From Anaerolineaceae bacterium (GTDB lineage: Bacteria; Chloroflexota; Anaerolineae; Aggregatilineales; Phototrophicaceae): a DNA stretch of 64,000 nucleotides. Made by a program: the position numbers and the translations under genes. This document shows positions 1 to 8,021 of this stretch, piece by piece (within the stretch, counting starts at the first letter, position 1; each line of letters begins with the position of its first letter). The stretch spans positions 372,001 through 436,000 of the forward strand of contig JACKCG010000003.1 of the NCBI GenBank assembly GCA_020634135.1, written 5' to 3'. The notes under the pieces are model-generated. The model saw nothing but the letters and a program-made list of their open reading frames with translations, was not told where the DNA came from and made no database searches.

Positions 1-290
1 CGACGTTGACTCGATTCTATCATTGTTCGTAAAAACGTTCCAATGACACTGTAGAACGGCGAAAAACTGTTTACGGTGGGGAGGATTGCGCCAAAATACC
101 GCAGGTAACCGGGGACAGAGCGTGGCGGCGCTGGTTTTATCGGCTTCGCTATCGTGACGACGCTCCGGCTTGTCCCGAACCTGGTTGTCAACAACGTTCT
201 CACGGTGGAGCAGGCCGGCACTTTTCCCTTCCGCGCGTGAAAGTGCGCGTACTATTCTCACATTAGCAGGAACAGACCCGGAGGAGACTT
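1..290. other. Upstream region without recognisable gene
   Basis: No convincing coding region is seen here. Short open frames overlap the following gene out of frame and show no family resemblance. The last bases hold the ribosome binding site GGAGGAG of the oxidoreductase that starts at 291. Confidence 0.5.
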
Positions 291-1280
291 ATGAAAGCAG
301 TGATATGGACAAAGTATGGATCGCCAGACGGCCTTCAGTTACAGGAGATCGAAAAACCGGCCCCCAAGGATAACGAAGTGCTGGTAAAAATCCATGCGAC
401 CACCGTCACAGCAGGGGATTGCGAGATGCGCACCCTCAAGCTCCCCCTCTTTTTGGGGTTCCCAATGCGGATATACACCGGCATCAGCAAACCGACAAGA
501 ATTCAGATTATCGGGCAGGAGTTTGCAGGCGAAATTGAAGCAACCGGCCCGGCAGTAAAACGGTTCAAGGCGGGCGATCAGGTTTTTGGGATGACGGGTT
601 TATTCAAGGGGACGTATGCGGAGTACATCTGCCTGCCTGACGAACCGGGGGATATGGATGGGGCGCTGGCAATCAAACCGGCCAACATGACCTATGATGA
701 AGCCGCCGCCGTCCCTCTCGGAGGGCTTGAAGCGCTGCATTTTCTGCGACAAGGGGATATTCAGCGCGGGCAAACTGTCTTAATTAATGGGGCAGGTGGC
801 AGCATCGGGACAATCGGCGTACAGCTTGCCAGGTATTACGGGGCTGAAGTCACCGCCGTTGACAGCACCGGCAAACTCGATATGCTGCGTTCCCTGGGCG
901 CCGCCCATGTCGTGGATTACACACAGGAAGACTTCACCAAACGCGGCCAGACCTATGATGTTATTTTTGATGTGGTAAACAAGAGTTCGTATTCAGGTTG
1001 TATGCGATCACTTACACCGAACGGACGCTATCTTGTGGGAAACCCGACGCTGAGAAAGATGATTCGCGGGCGATGGACTTCAGCGATGGGCAGCAGGAAG
1101 GTCGTTACCGGCACATCAAGCCCCAAAGCTGAAGACCTGATTTTCCTCAGAGAGCTGATTGAAGCTGGAACAATCCATACGGTCATTGACCGGCGCTATC
1201 CGCTGGAAGAGATGGTAGAAGCGCACCGGTACGTCGAAACCGGAAACAAGAAGGGGAATGTCGTTATCACGGTGGCGTAA
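291..1280 (+). CDS. Zinc-free MDR NAD(P)-dependent oxidoreductase (paralog 1)
   Basis: 329-residue medium-chain dehydrogenase/reductase of the quinone-oxidoreductase type, expected to reduce quinones, enones or aldehydes with NAD(P)H in the cytoplasm. The N-terminal GroES-like domain opens MKAVIWTKYGSP and carries a GQEFAGEIEA segment. The Rossmann motif NGAGGSIGT lies near residue 165, followed by VDYTQEDF and a C-terminal GNVVITVA. There is no cysteine cluster for structural zinc. The start is fixed by GGAGGAG just upstream. It is one of four paralogs in the first 13.5 kb (also at 9552, 11576 and 12589). The physiological substrate is not determinable from sequence. Confidence 0.85.
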   Translation: MKAVIWTKYGSPDGLQLQEIEKPAPKDNEVLVKIHATTVTAGDCEMRTLKLPLFLGFPMRIYTGISKPTRIQIIGQEFAGEIEATGPAVKRFKAGDQVFGMTGLFKGTYAEYICLPDEPGDMDGALAIKPANMTYDEAAAVPLGGLEALHFLRQGDIQRGQTVLINGAGGSIGTIGVQLARYYGAEVTAVDSTGKLDMLRSLGAAHVVDYTQEDFTKRGQTYDVIFDVVNKSSYSGCMRSLTPNGRYLVGNPTLRKMIRGRWTSAMGSRKVVTGTSSPKAEDLIFLRELIEAGTIHTVIDRRYPLEEMVEAHRYVETGNKKGNVVITVA

Positions 1281-1450
1281 TCCTGACAAGACACCATAGC
1301 GGAAGCGCCAGCCTGCGCTCCCCTCTGGCAGTTCCTGTCGGAATTGCAGGCGGCCAGATGCCAGGGCGTGACATGCGCTGCGCCCTGGCGACGGTCACTG
1401 TGTCGCTAAACGGAATTCGTCTGCTTGAATACGCCCTTGTTTTTATGCGG

Positions 1451-1750
1451 CTACCCTTCGTCGTAGGGTTCGCCCTGGGCAAACGAGGCACGGCGTTCCT
1501 GGCTGTGGAAGTACCAGGCCACCGCGAGCGTTGCGCCGCTGAAGGCCGCGCCCAGCACCACCCCCACGATGACAGCCTGAATAGGCGGGTTATTCTGTGC
1601 CAGCGAAATGAGCGCCATCAGGATGATACTGAGCGCCACGCCGATGCCTGCCGTCAGCCCTGGCCGCAGCCATTCACGGCGGATTGCCAGGTAGAGGCCG
1701 ACCAAGACCAGCGCGAACACAGCAAATAGGATAAACGCCATACCCTGCAT
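1451..1750 (-). CDS. Small three-helix membrane protein downstream of kynB
   Basis: 99-residue protein with three hydrophobic segments (about residues 3-22, 30-50 and 58-80) and a short charged C-terminus. I prefer the ATG at 1750 over one at 1807 because AGGGGAAA lies just before it and the upstream start would overlap kynB. Only 17 bp separate it from the kynB stop on the same strand, so the two are probably co-transcribed. No family is recognised; a transport or membrane-anchoring role would be speculation. Confidence 0.65.
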   Translation of the reverse strand: MQGMAFILFAVFALVLVGLYLAIRREWLRPGLTAGIGVALSIILMALISLAQNNPPIQAVIVGVVLGAAFSGATLAVAWYFHSQERRASFAQGEPYDEG

Positions 1751-1767
1751 GATGATTTCCCCTGGAA

Positions 1768-2391
1768 CTATCGGGAGCGGAGAACGGCTCGCACCGGCGA
1801 CCCGCACGCCCCATCTAACTTAAGTGGCAGCGCGACCAACTCATACGCACCATCCGGTACGCCGCGCAGTTGCAGCATCTCAATATTCACTATCTTATGC
1901 CGGTTTAAAGCGTGGTGACATGGGAGATCAGTGCTGGTGAACGCATCCACCGACGGCGAATCCAGGCCGATCAGCCGGATGCCCAGCCCGCCCAACCAGG
2001 CGATCAGCTCAACACTCAGATAAGGAAAGCATTCCGGCCACTGGTGATCGGGTAAATCGCTCACCTGGCTGTGAATCAACAATCGTTCTGCCCCGGAAAG
2101 GTCAACGTGGCTGAAGTCCGCCGGGAACAGCGGGCCGTCCTGCTGGCCGACTGTGACGACCCGCGCCGGGCCGATGTAGGCGTCCAGGGGCATCCCCGCC
2201 GGGTGCGCGCCGCCCGCTTCATAATGGTAATAGGCATCGGCGTGCGTCCCCAGGTGGGCTGTCGTCGTGAAAGTCGTCAGGTTGACGGAGTCTCCGTTCG
2301 CCAGGCGCATGACGTGCGTCAGCGTGAACGGGGTGTCACCCGGCCAGACACACAATTCAGGCGAGATTGTGCGTGTAATGTCGTAGAGCAT
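1768..2391 (-). CDS. kynB: Kynurenine formamidase (cyclase family)
   Basis: 207-residue metal-dependent hydrolase of the Cyclase family, the usual KynB length of about 210. KynB hydrolyses N-formylkynurenine to kynurenine and formate in tryptophan catabolism. The diagnostic metal-binding motif HLGTHADAYYHY is at residues 46-57. CVWPGDTP (near 14-21), LIGLDSPSVD and the C-terminal YELVALPL are also KynB-like. The ATG at 2391 begins with the conserved YDITRTIS and is preferred over a TTG 13 codons upstream. No tryptophan dioxygenase or kynureninase is visible nearby, so the pathway context is incomplete. Related cyclase-family amidases cannot be excluded. Confidence 0.8.
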   Translation of the reverse strand: MLYDITRTISPELCVWPGDTPFTLTHVMRLANGDSVNLTTFTTTAHLGTHADAYYHYEAGGAHPAGMPLDAYIGPARVVTVGQQDGPLFPADFSHVDLSGAERLLIHSQVSDLPDHQWPECFPYLSVELIAWLGGLGIRLIGLDSPSVDAFTSTDLPCHHALNRHKIVNIEMLQLRGVPDGAYELVALPLKLDGACGSPVRAVLRSR

Positions 2392-2601
2392 GGCCCACCA
2401 GGAGGCTTTAAACACAGTTCGTAACTTCACTTTAGCACAGACTCCAGGGTGAGAAAGTTGATTTCCCGGAACAAATGTCGGAATTTATTAACAGGCAGCC
2501 CATCGGCGATCTTCTTTGGACTCATTCCCCCCTTGATTTCCCGGCGGGAGACTACGAAGATACACGATGAACGTGATGTGAGCGAAAAAGGCTGCAACGC
2601 G

Positions 2602-3195
2602 ATGAAGATAGGCGTACTGGCGCTGCAAGGCGCATTCCTTGAACATGAAAAAGTCCTGCGAAGCCTGGGCGTAACGGCGGTTGAAGTCCGGCTGCCCGAA
2701 CACCTGCACGACCTGGATGGGCTGATTATCCCCGGCGGGGAAAGCACCACGATTGGCAAGCTGGCGGTGGATTACGGGCTGCTGGAGCCGCTGCGCCAGT
2801 TCGCCACTGCTTATCCGACCTGGGGGACGTGCGCCGGGCTGATCTTCCTGGCGAAGGATATTGGCATAGACCGCCAGCCGGTGCTGGGGCTGATGGATAT
2901 ACACGTGAACCGTAACGCCTTCGGGCGGCAGGTGGATAGTTTCGAGGTTGACCTCGCCGTGCCGGCGCTGGGCGATGTGCCGTTTCCCGCCCTGTTCATC
3001 CGCGCCCCGGTCATTACGGCGGTGGAGCCAGGAGTCACGGTGCTATCCCGGTTAGCGGATGGCCGCATTGTCGCCGCCCAACAGGGGCATTTACTGGCGA
3101 CAGCTTTCCACCCGGAACTCACCGGAGACCCTCGTTTTCACCGGTACTTTCTGAAAATGATCGAAAAAGTGGAAAATTTACGCACATCTGACTAA
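2602..3195 (+). CDS. pdxT: Pyridoxal 5'-phosphate synthase glutaminase subunit PdxT
   Basis: 197-residue class I glutamine amidotransferase that supplies ammonia from glutamine to PdxS in vitamin B6 synthesis. The family start KIGVLALQGAFLEHE is followed by PGGESTT (44-50), the nucleophile C77 in WGTCAG, and the His-Glu pair in FHPELTGD (H170, E172). The frame is open further upstream, but the family N-terminus fixes the ATG at 2602. The partner pdxS is not in this window, which is unusual because pdxS and pdxT are often adjacent. Confidence 0.92.
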   Translation: MKIGVLALQGAFLEHEKVLRSLGVTAVEVRLPEHLHDLDGLIIPGGESTTIGKLAVDYGLLEPLRQFATAYPTWGTCAGLIFLAKDIGIDRQPVLGLMDIHVNRNAFGRQVDSFEVDLAVPALGDVPFPALFIRAPVITAVEPGVTVLSRLADGRIVAAQQGHLLATAFHPELTGDPRFHRYFLKMIEKVENLRTSD

Positions 3196-3205
3196 ATTTC
3201 CTGTT

Positions 3206-3211
3206 TATAAT
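3206..3211 (+). promoter_or_regulatory. Candidate -10 element for the polyacidic protein gene
   Basis: A perfect TATAAT lies just after the pdxT stop and about 75 bases before the next start codon. No good -35 hexamer is seen at 16-18 bp upstream, so this is only a weak promoter call. Confidence 0.3.
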
Positions 3212-3285
3212 GGGAGTGAACATTGCTAAAATATCGCCCGCAAAAACTCAGTTAGAAGTGTTTTTACTTTTGGGGCAAAGGAACT

Positions 3286-3597
3286 ATGGTCAACCTATAC
3301 CAGCTACCCACCAACCTCGCCGATCAGGATGAATTTGACGAAATTCTGGAAGAGGACATTGAAGAAGAAATCGAAGAAGAAATCGATCCCGATTTCGAGG
3401 ACGACTTCGAGGATGAAGAACTGGAACTTGATGATGAAATCCTCCTAGACCTGGAAGTTGAGGACGAGGACGAATTCATTGAAGATGATGGATTCGACAT
3501 CTCCGAATTCGATGACGATGATGATATAGATTTATACGGGGACGATGATTACGACGACGATGAAGACGATGAAGATTACGACGACGACGACTATTAG
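3286..3597 (+). CDS. Extremely acidic low-complexity protein
   Basis: 103-residue protein in which 60 residues are Asp or Glu and there is no Lys, Arg or His. Only the first 12 residues (MVNLYQLPTNLA) are ordinary. The rest alternates acidic runs with single hydrophobic residues, moving from Glu-rich to Asp/Tyr-rich at the C-terminus. AAAGGAAC precedes the ATG, so translation is plausible. No family is recognised. Polyanionic proteins of this kind include nucleic-acid mimics, histone-like chaperones and cation binders; which applies here is unknown. It lies between pdxT and a membrane protein with no operon link. Confidence 0.65.
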   Translation: MVNLYQLPTNLADQDEFDEILEEDIEEEIEEEIDPDFEDDFEDEELELDDEILLDLEVEDEDEFIEDDGFDISEFDDDDDIDLYGDDDYDDDEDDEDYDDDDY

Positions 3598-3863
3598 CTA
3601 GCCGCGTCGCTGTTCATCGGTCCGCATTGACCGGCACGAGCATACCCCGCAACATAAATGGGTCATGATGCAGTTGTCATGTCCTGGCGGCTACCCACGC
3701 CCATGAGTGGTGGATAAAGAGACAAAGGAATAGTCATGCGTTCCACTGCATACTGTATTTGCCCCCCGGCTTCGGTTGTTGTATCCGGCCAGGGTGTATT
3801 TATGCTGCCTGCTGCGCCGGATTCCCTGTATGCTGCTGCCCGCTGGGTGCCAGGAGCGCCGTC

Positions 3864-4214
3864 ATGAAGTCCCCTGCCTTATTCTTCATCAAAGGGTTTC
3901 ACACCCTGATCTTCCTGTTTATGTCCGCCTGCATCCTGTACATCCTCTACGCCGGACTGACCCGCCGTTATGACATCTGGCTGGCGCTCGCTATCGGCTC
4001 GCTGGTGCTGGAATCGGCGGTATTCGCCCTCAACCGTTTCCGCTGCCCGCTGACCGCGCTGGCGCGGCAGTACGGCGATGCCACCGGCAACGACTTCATC
4101 GCGGATATTTTTCTGCCTCCCTGGGCGGCGCGCTTGATTCCGCCCGTCTGTGGCGGGCTGTTCGTCGTGAGCCTGGTGGTGCTGGCCGTCGTGTGGCTGC
4201 TGGGCGGGCGGTAA
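3864..4214 (+). CDS. Small integral membrane protein
   Basis: 116-residue protein with hydrophobic segments at about residues 12-30, 36-55 and 92-112, and a conserved-looking RFRCPLTALARQYGD stretch between helices 2 and 3. The frame extends upstream, but the Cys-rich extension there looks like non-coding translation; AGGAGC precedes the ATG at 3864. The CPLT motif resembles small DUF2784-type membrane proteins, but I am not certain. Function unknown. Confidence 0.6.
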   Translation: MKSPALFFIKGFHTLIFLFMSACILYILYAGLTRRYDIWLALAIGSLVLESAVFALNRFRCPLTALARQYGDATGNDFIADIFLPPWAARLIPPVCGGLFVVSLVVLAVVWLLGGR

Positions 4215-4457
4215 AGTCCCCGCGAAATCTAGTTGTCATTTTCAATATACGTATTGTTTCATCTTAGCCGGGGCATATAGTGCCCTTCTTTAAGTTGGGC
4301 ATGGTAAGTAGAGTTCTTCCGATTTAGTGTTTCAAATATGCAATTTTTCGTATGCAATGATTAAAACAGAAACATTAAGTATTCAAAATCAAAAGTGACC
4401 ATATAATAAATTGTGAAATATGCGATATCTTATACTACATCTCAGAAAGGAAATAAC

Positions 4458-4751
4458 ATGGAAGTAGCATTATTATTCTGGATAATATGTGGTCTGATAG
4501 CTGGTTATATTTACAAGAACAAAGGTCGCTCCTACGGGGTGGGTTGTATAGCAGGCTTCTTATTGGGACCTATCGGGATCATATTGGCACTGGTGTCTGG
4601 CAAGAGTGATGAAGGATTACAAAAGCAACAAAGAAAAAACGAAGAAAAACTAGTTGCCTCTGGTGAAATGAAAAAGTGCCCACATTGTGCGGAACTCATT
4701 CGTGCAGACGCAAAGGTATGCAAGCACTGCGGCAACTCCGTAATTGCATGA
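4458..4751 (+). CDS. Two-helix membrane protein with C-terminal zinc ribbon
   Basis: 97-residue protein. Residues 3-20 and 30-48 are hydrophobic and separated by the basic loop YKNKGRSYG. A Lys/Gln/Glu-rich linker follows, then a zinc ribbon CPHCAELIRADAKVCKHCG (about 74-92) with two CxxC pairs. Such small proteins are common and mostly uncharacterised; the ribbon presumably binds zinc on the cytoplasmic side. AGAAAGGA sits 7 bases before the ATG and excludes the longer open frame. The surrounding DNA (4215-4460) is AT-rich. Confidence 0.75.
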   Translation: MEVALLFWIICGLIAGYIYKNKGRSYGVGCIAGFLLGPIGIILALVSGKSDEGLQKQQRKNEEKLVASGEMKKCPHCAELIRADAKVCKHCGNSVIA

Positions 4752-5376
4752 TATAACATTGCGGACAGTTTTTCTCCGTCATAATCCAATGGACAGCGTG
4801 TTATGTAACATGCTGTCCAAAACTACTCGTTCTTATTCCCTTACAAGATCACCACTATACTGGCTTCATTACGTCCCTTCTCCCCCACTTCCCTCCCGTA
4901 AATTCTGAACAAATGTTTGAACAAAGATTCACCATCCGCCGCCGCTTTTGTGGTATCGTGATGAAATGATGAAGAGCGATGATGTTCGGAGATATTTCTG
5001 CCCTGCCGCCCGCGCCAGGTTTGCCACGACGGCATTCTGGGAGTCTCAGACTGTTTGCCAGGCATTAAAAGGCCCGGCAGCGTCTTCCAGACCCACCGAA
5101 GGGGTTCAGTTGCGAAGCGGAAACCGTTCCTTGCAATGGGCCTGGCTTTGCCTTAGCCGGAGGTTACTCCTCGGTGCGAAATATGCAGCAAAATCGGCAG
5201 CCTTGCAGCAAAATCACACAAAAATCATGAACCACTTACGGGAGGGTTGCGGCAATTACTGCAATGGCAGCACATGAAAATTTTGCGGCAATTCGTGGAT
5301 TAGGAATGTCCTCTGCCATACCAGATAGGGTGTGTTTTGCGCTATGATAGGCGTGTGACCTAATGGAGAGAGTCCC
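4752..5376. other. Long non-coding stretch
   Basis: About 620 bases with no convincing gene. It holds the inverted repeat at 4791-4818 and a short tandem GCAGCAAAATC at about 5183-5213. Open frames on both strands here lack ribosome binding sites, family resemblance and plausible composition. Confidence 0.5.
4791..4818 (+). terminator. Inverted repeat downstream of zinc-ribbon gene
   Basis: GGACAGCGTGTTA and TAACATGCTGTCC form a 13-bp stem with one G-T pair and a two-base turn, 40 bases after the stop codon. No T-run follows on either strand, so it may be a 3' hairpin rather than a canonical intrinsic terminator. Confidence 0.4.
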
Positions 5377-6297
5377 ATGCGCCGTATCCTGCTGATCTTC
5401 GTCTGTTCGCTGTTCGCTGCCGCCGCCTTCGCCCAGGATGCCCCTGAAGTCCCTGCCATCGGGGACTGCGCGGTCTTCCCGGCGGATAACCCCTGGAACA
5501 CCGATATTTCCGATTACCCGGTACATCCCAACTCTGACGCCTACATCGCCGCTATCAGCCAGTATGGTGACGAATACCTGCACGCTGACTTCGGTGGAGA
5601 TGGCGAGTACGGCATTCCCTATGTCGTCGTGGATGCTGAACAGCCGCTCGTCCCGATCACCTTCACGGCCTATGGCGACGAGAGCGACCCCGGCCCGTAT
5701 CCTGTGCCGGAGGATGCGCCCGTCGAAAACGGCGGTGACCGGCATGTGCTGGTGGTGGATGGCGAGAACTGTATGCTCTACGAACTCTACGCGGCGGAAT
5801 ATAACGGCGAAGGCTGGGACGCCGAGTCGGGGGCGGTGTTCGACCTGACCTCGAACGACCTGCGGCCTGCCGGGTGGACATCCGCCGACGCCGCCGGGCT
5901 GCCCATTTTCCCCGGCCTGGCCCGTTACGACGAGGTGGAAGCCGGGGCGATCCACCACGCGCTGCGCTTCACAGTGGAGGAGTCGCAGATGGCCTACATC
6001 CTCCCGGCCACGCACTGGGCATCCGACAGCGACGACCCCGACCTGCCGCCGATGGGCTTACGGCTGCGGCTTAAGGCGGATTACGATATTTCCGGCTATA
6101 CCGGGCAGGCGCGGGTGATTTTAGAGGCGCTCAAGACCTACGGGATGATTGTGGCCGACAACGGCACAAGCTGGTTTATCAGCGGGGCGAGTGACCCGCG
6201 CTGGGATGACGACGACCTGAATCAACTCAAGTCCGTCCCCGGCAGCGCCTTCGAGGTCGTGGATACCGGCGAACGGGTGACGGAAGCGGGAGAATGA
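5377..6297 (+). CDS. Conserved secreted protein (DNPWNT family), function unknown
   Basis: 306-residue secreted protein with a signal peptide (MRRILLIF..AAAFAQ, cleavage near residue 19). Conserved-looking motifs are FPADNPWNTDIS, GIPYVVVDA, YGDESDPGPYPVPEDAP, DRHVLVVDGENCMLYELY, WTSADAAGLPIFPGLARYD, GAIHHALRFTV, LPPMGLRLRLK and TYGMIVADNGTSWFISG. I recognise this pattern from uncharacterised secreted proteins of actinobacteria and Chloroflexota, but no activity is known to me. GGAGAG precedes the start. Its stop overlaps the start of the next gene (ATGA), suggesting translational coupling with the beta-propeller protein. Confidence 0.75.
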   Translation: MRRILLIFVCSLFAAAAFAQDAPEVPAIGDCAVFPADNPWNTDISDYPVHPNSDAYIAAISQYGDEYLHADFGGDGEYGIPYVVVDAEQPLVPITFTAYGDESDPGPYPVPEDAPVENGGDRHVLVVDGENCMLYELYAAEYNGEGWDAESGAVFDLTSNDLRPAGWTSADAAGLPIFPGLARYDEVEAGAIHHALRFTVEESQMAYILPATHWASDSDDPDLPPMGLRLRLKADYDISGYTGQARVILEALKTYGMIVADNGTSWFISGASDPRWDDDDLNQLKSVPGSAFEVVDTGERVTEAGE

Positions 6298-7328
6298 CGT
6301 TGGCGAGGCTTGCGATCAGTTCATTGATTCTGCTGGTGATAGTGGTTCCTGTTCTGGCTCAGTCCGCTGTTCCAGACTACCCTGTTCAGCAGCTTGCCCT
6401 CAGCGGCGATGGTACACGCTTCGGCGCACTTGGATATACAACAAACACATCCAATGAGCGTGCTTATTTTGTCGACATCCTGGACGCATCTACATTGGAA
6501 ATCCTGTTCAGAGTTGAAATTGGCACTCACCAACCTACCCAATTTGACCTTAGTCCTGACGCAAGCTGGCTGGTCTACAATGTACCCTATACCGAGGTAC
6601 GTGCCGTGAATACGCTCACTGGCGAATCGAAATTGCTCTTTCCGGGCGGTGTGATTGAGGTTGAAGAACTGGAATGGAATCCGGTAGATGGCCGGGTCGC
6701 GTATATCGTGGGCGCTGACGTAAGTGTTGTGGATGTCTATGGGAACTACGACGGTGTGGCTGTTTCTGATGCCGAAAGCCCTGGTTTAGTGTACCAGGTG
6801 GCGTGGAGTGCCGATGGGCAAAAACTCGCCACCGGGACTTATGCCTTTGGTTCTGATGTCGCATACATACAAATCTGGTCACAGGATCAACTGACATCAG
6901 GGGGCGGAATAATCAAAGCCGCAGATACCCGTTTTTCAGGTGGGGGTGATTTGCTGTGGAATCCGGCTGGTAGTTTGCTGGCTGCACGACAATTATCAAG
7001 TCTCGCTATTTACGATACCTTCACTGAAACCCAACAGACATTTCTTACGCTACCAGGAGAAGTAGACCCGGTATCAATTACCTGGTCGCCTGACGGAACA
7101 CAGATTGCGACAGGCTATGTAGATGTTATATGGATGTGGGATGTAGCAACTGGAAGTCTGGTAGACACGATACCCACTACAGGTATTGTTGACTCGTTAT
7201 TCTGGACAGACCTCGGCTTAATTCACAATGGCAGAGGCAATGGTATGTATCTCAACGGTGAATTGGTGAAAGAACCTGTCAGCGAAATCAGCACAGAGGT
7301 TACTGTCACCCCATCTGCAACACCATAG
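6294..7328 (+). CDS. Secreted WD40-like beta-propeller protein
   Basis: 344-residue secreted protein: signal peptide ending near VLAQS (residues 1-23), then WD40/PD40-like blades with recurrent motifs such as AWSADGQKLATG, LLWNPAGSLLA and TWSPDGTQIATG. A short Thr/Pro-rich C-terminus ends in TPSATP. Propellers of this type are binding scaffolds; no catalytic motif is seen. It starts inside the stop codon of the preceding secreted protein, so the two products may act together outside the cell. It is related to the tandem propellers at 38673-45566 but lacks their two-cysteine tail. Confidence 0.8.
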   Translation: MTLARLAISSLILLVIVVPVLAQSAVPDYPVQQLALSGDGTRFGALGYTTNTSNERAYFVDILDASTLEILFRVEIGTHQPTQFDLSPDASWLVYNVPYTEVRAVNTLTGESKLLFPGGVIEVEELEWNPVDGRVAYIVGADVSVVDVYGNYDGVAVSDAESPGLVYQVAWSADGQKLATGTYAFGSDVAYIQIWSQDQLTSGGGIIKAADTRFSGGGDLLWNPAGSLLAARQLSSLAIYDTFTETQQTFLTLPGEVDPVSITWSPDGTQIATGYVDVIWMWDVATGSLVDTIPTTGIVDSLFWTDLGLIHNGRGNGMYLNGELVKEPVSEISTEVTVTPSATP

Positions 7329-7377
7329 CACTAACGCTATACAACTGGTGACCGAGGTGGCGGAGTAGAGGATAACC

Positions 7378-7875
7378 ATGATGACCGACAAAACACAGAT
7401 ACTCGCTGAACTGCGTGATGAATTCAACCGGTGGGAAACAATCCTGGCAGGGCTGGCCGAGGCGCAGATCACCGCGCCGACTCTGCCTTCGAACTGGTCT
7501 GTCAAAGACGTGATGGCGCATTTGTGGGCCTGGCAGGGGCGCACCATCGCCCGCCTGGAAGCGGCGCTGTATGATCGGGAACCCGAATTTCCCCGGTGGC
7601 CTGAGGCGCTAGACCCCGAAATAGAAGCTGAACCGGATCAACTCAATACCTGGCTGTATGAATCCAACCGGGAGAAATCCTGGCCGCAGATGTATGGTGA
7701 GTGGAAAAGCCGGTTTCTGCGCGTGCTGGAACTGGCCGAGGCGATTCCCGAAAACGACCTGAATGATTCAACACGGTATGCATGGCTGGAAGGTCACAGC
7801 CTCGCGTTCATCGTCCAGGCTTCGGGTGAGCATCATGCCGAGCATCGGGATTGGCTGCTTCCCTATCTCGACTAG
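7378..7875 (+). CDS. DinB/ClbS-like four-helix-bundle protein
   Basis: 165-residue protein resembling the ClbS/DfsB branch of the DinB superfamily. KTQILAELRDEFNRWE forms helix 1, NWSVKDVMAHLWAWQGRT carries the typical first metal-ligand histidine, and a C-terminal GEHHAEHRDWLLPYL holds the second His cluster. Members act as metal-dependent thiol transferases or as protective hydrolases; the substrate here is unknown. Two ATGs (7378 and 7381) are possible. It is followed by a clear terminator, so it appears to be the last gene of its unit. Confidence 0.75.
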   Translation: MMTDKTQILAELRDEFNRWETILAGLAEAQITAPTLPSNWSVKDVMAHLWAWQGRTIARLEAALYDREPEFPRWPEALDPEIEAEPDQLNTWLYESNREKSWPQMYGEWKSRFLRVLELAEAIPENDLNDSTRYAWLEGHSLAFIVQASGEHHAEHRDWLLPYLD

Positions 7876-7908
7876 CGCACCGATAAGATGAGAATGATGG
7901 GCAGAACC

Positions 7909-7930
7909 AGGGGCTATATGCCCCTTTTTT
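7909..7930 (+). terminator. Intrinsic terminator after the DinB-like gene
   Basis: AGGGGC, five-base loop, GCCCCT, followed directly by a run of T. It separates the DinB-like gene from the promoter of the aldo/keto reductase. Confidence 0.85.
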
Positions 7931-7956
7931 GTTCCCGCACCGGGAAAATTGAGGGC

Positions 7957-7987
7957 TTGACTTCGAGCGCGCTCTAAGTTGTAGAGT
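7957..7987 (+). promoter_or_regulatory. MerR-type promoter/operator of the aldo/keto reductase
   Basis: A -35 TTGACT (7957-7962) and a -10 TAGAGT (7982-7987) are separated by 19 bp, the over-long spacer typical of MerR-activated promoters. The spacer carries a near-perfect palindrome, ACTTcGAGCGCGCTCtAAGT (7960-7979, one mismatched pair). MerR regulators bind such a palindrome and untwist the DNA so that the promoter becomes active. A MerR gene lies directly downstream of the reductase, so it is the likely regulator. The element also rules out a translation start at 7986. Confidence 0.8.
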
Positions 7988-8021
7988 GAGGATGGTTACC
8001 TTTTACACAGGAGTACGCACG

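Noticed and set aside
2449..2601. 51-residue N-terminal extension of PdxT
   Set aside because: The family begins at KIGVLALQG; the extension has no conservation and no ribosome site.
7986..8021. Upstream start for the aldo/keto reductase
   Set aside because: It overlaps the -10 element of the MerR-type promoter, so it would not be within the transcript; AGGAG supports 8022.
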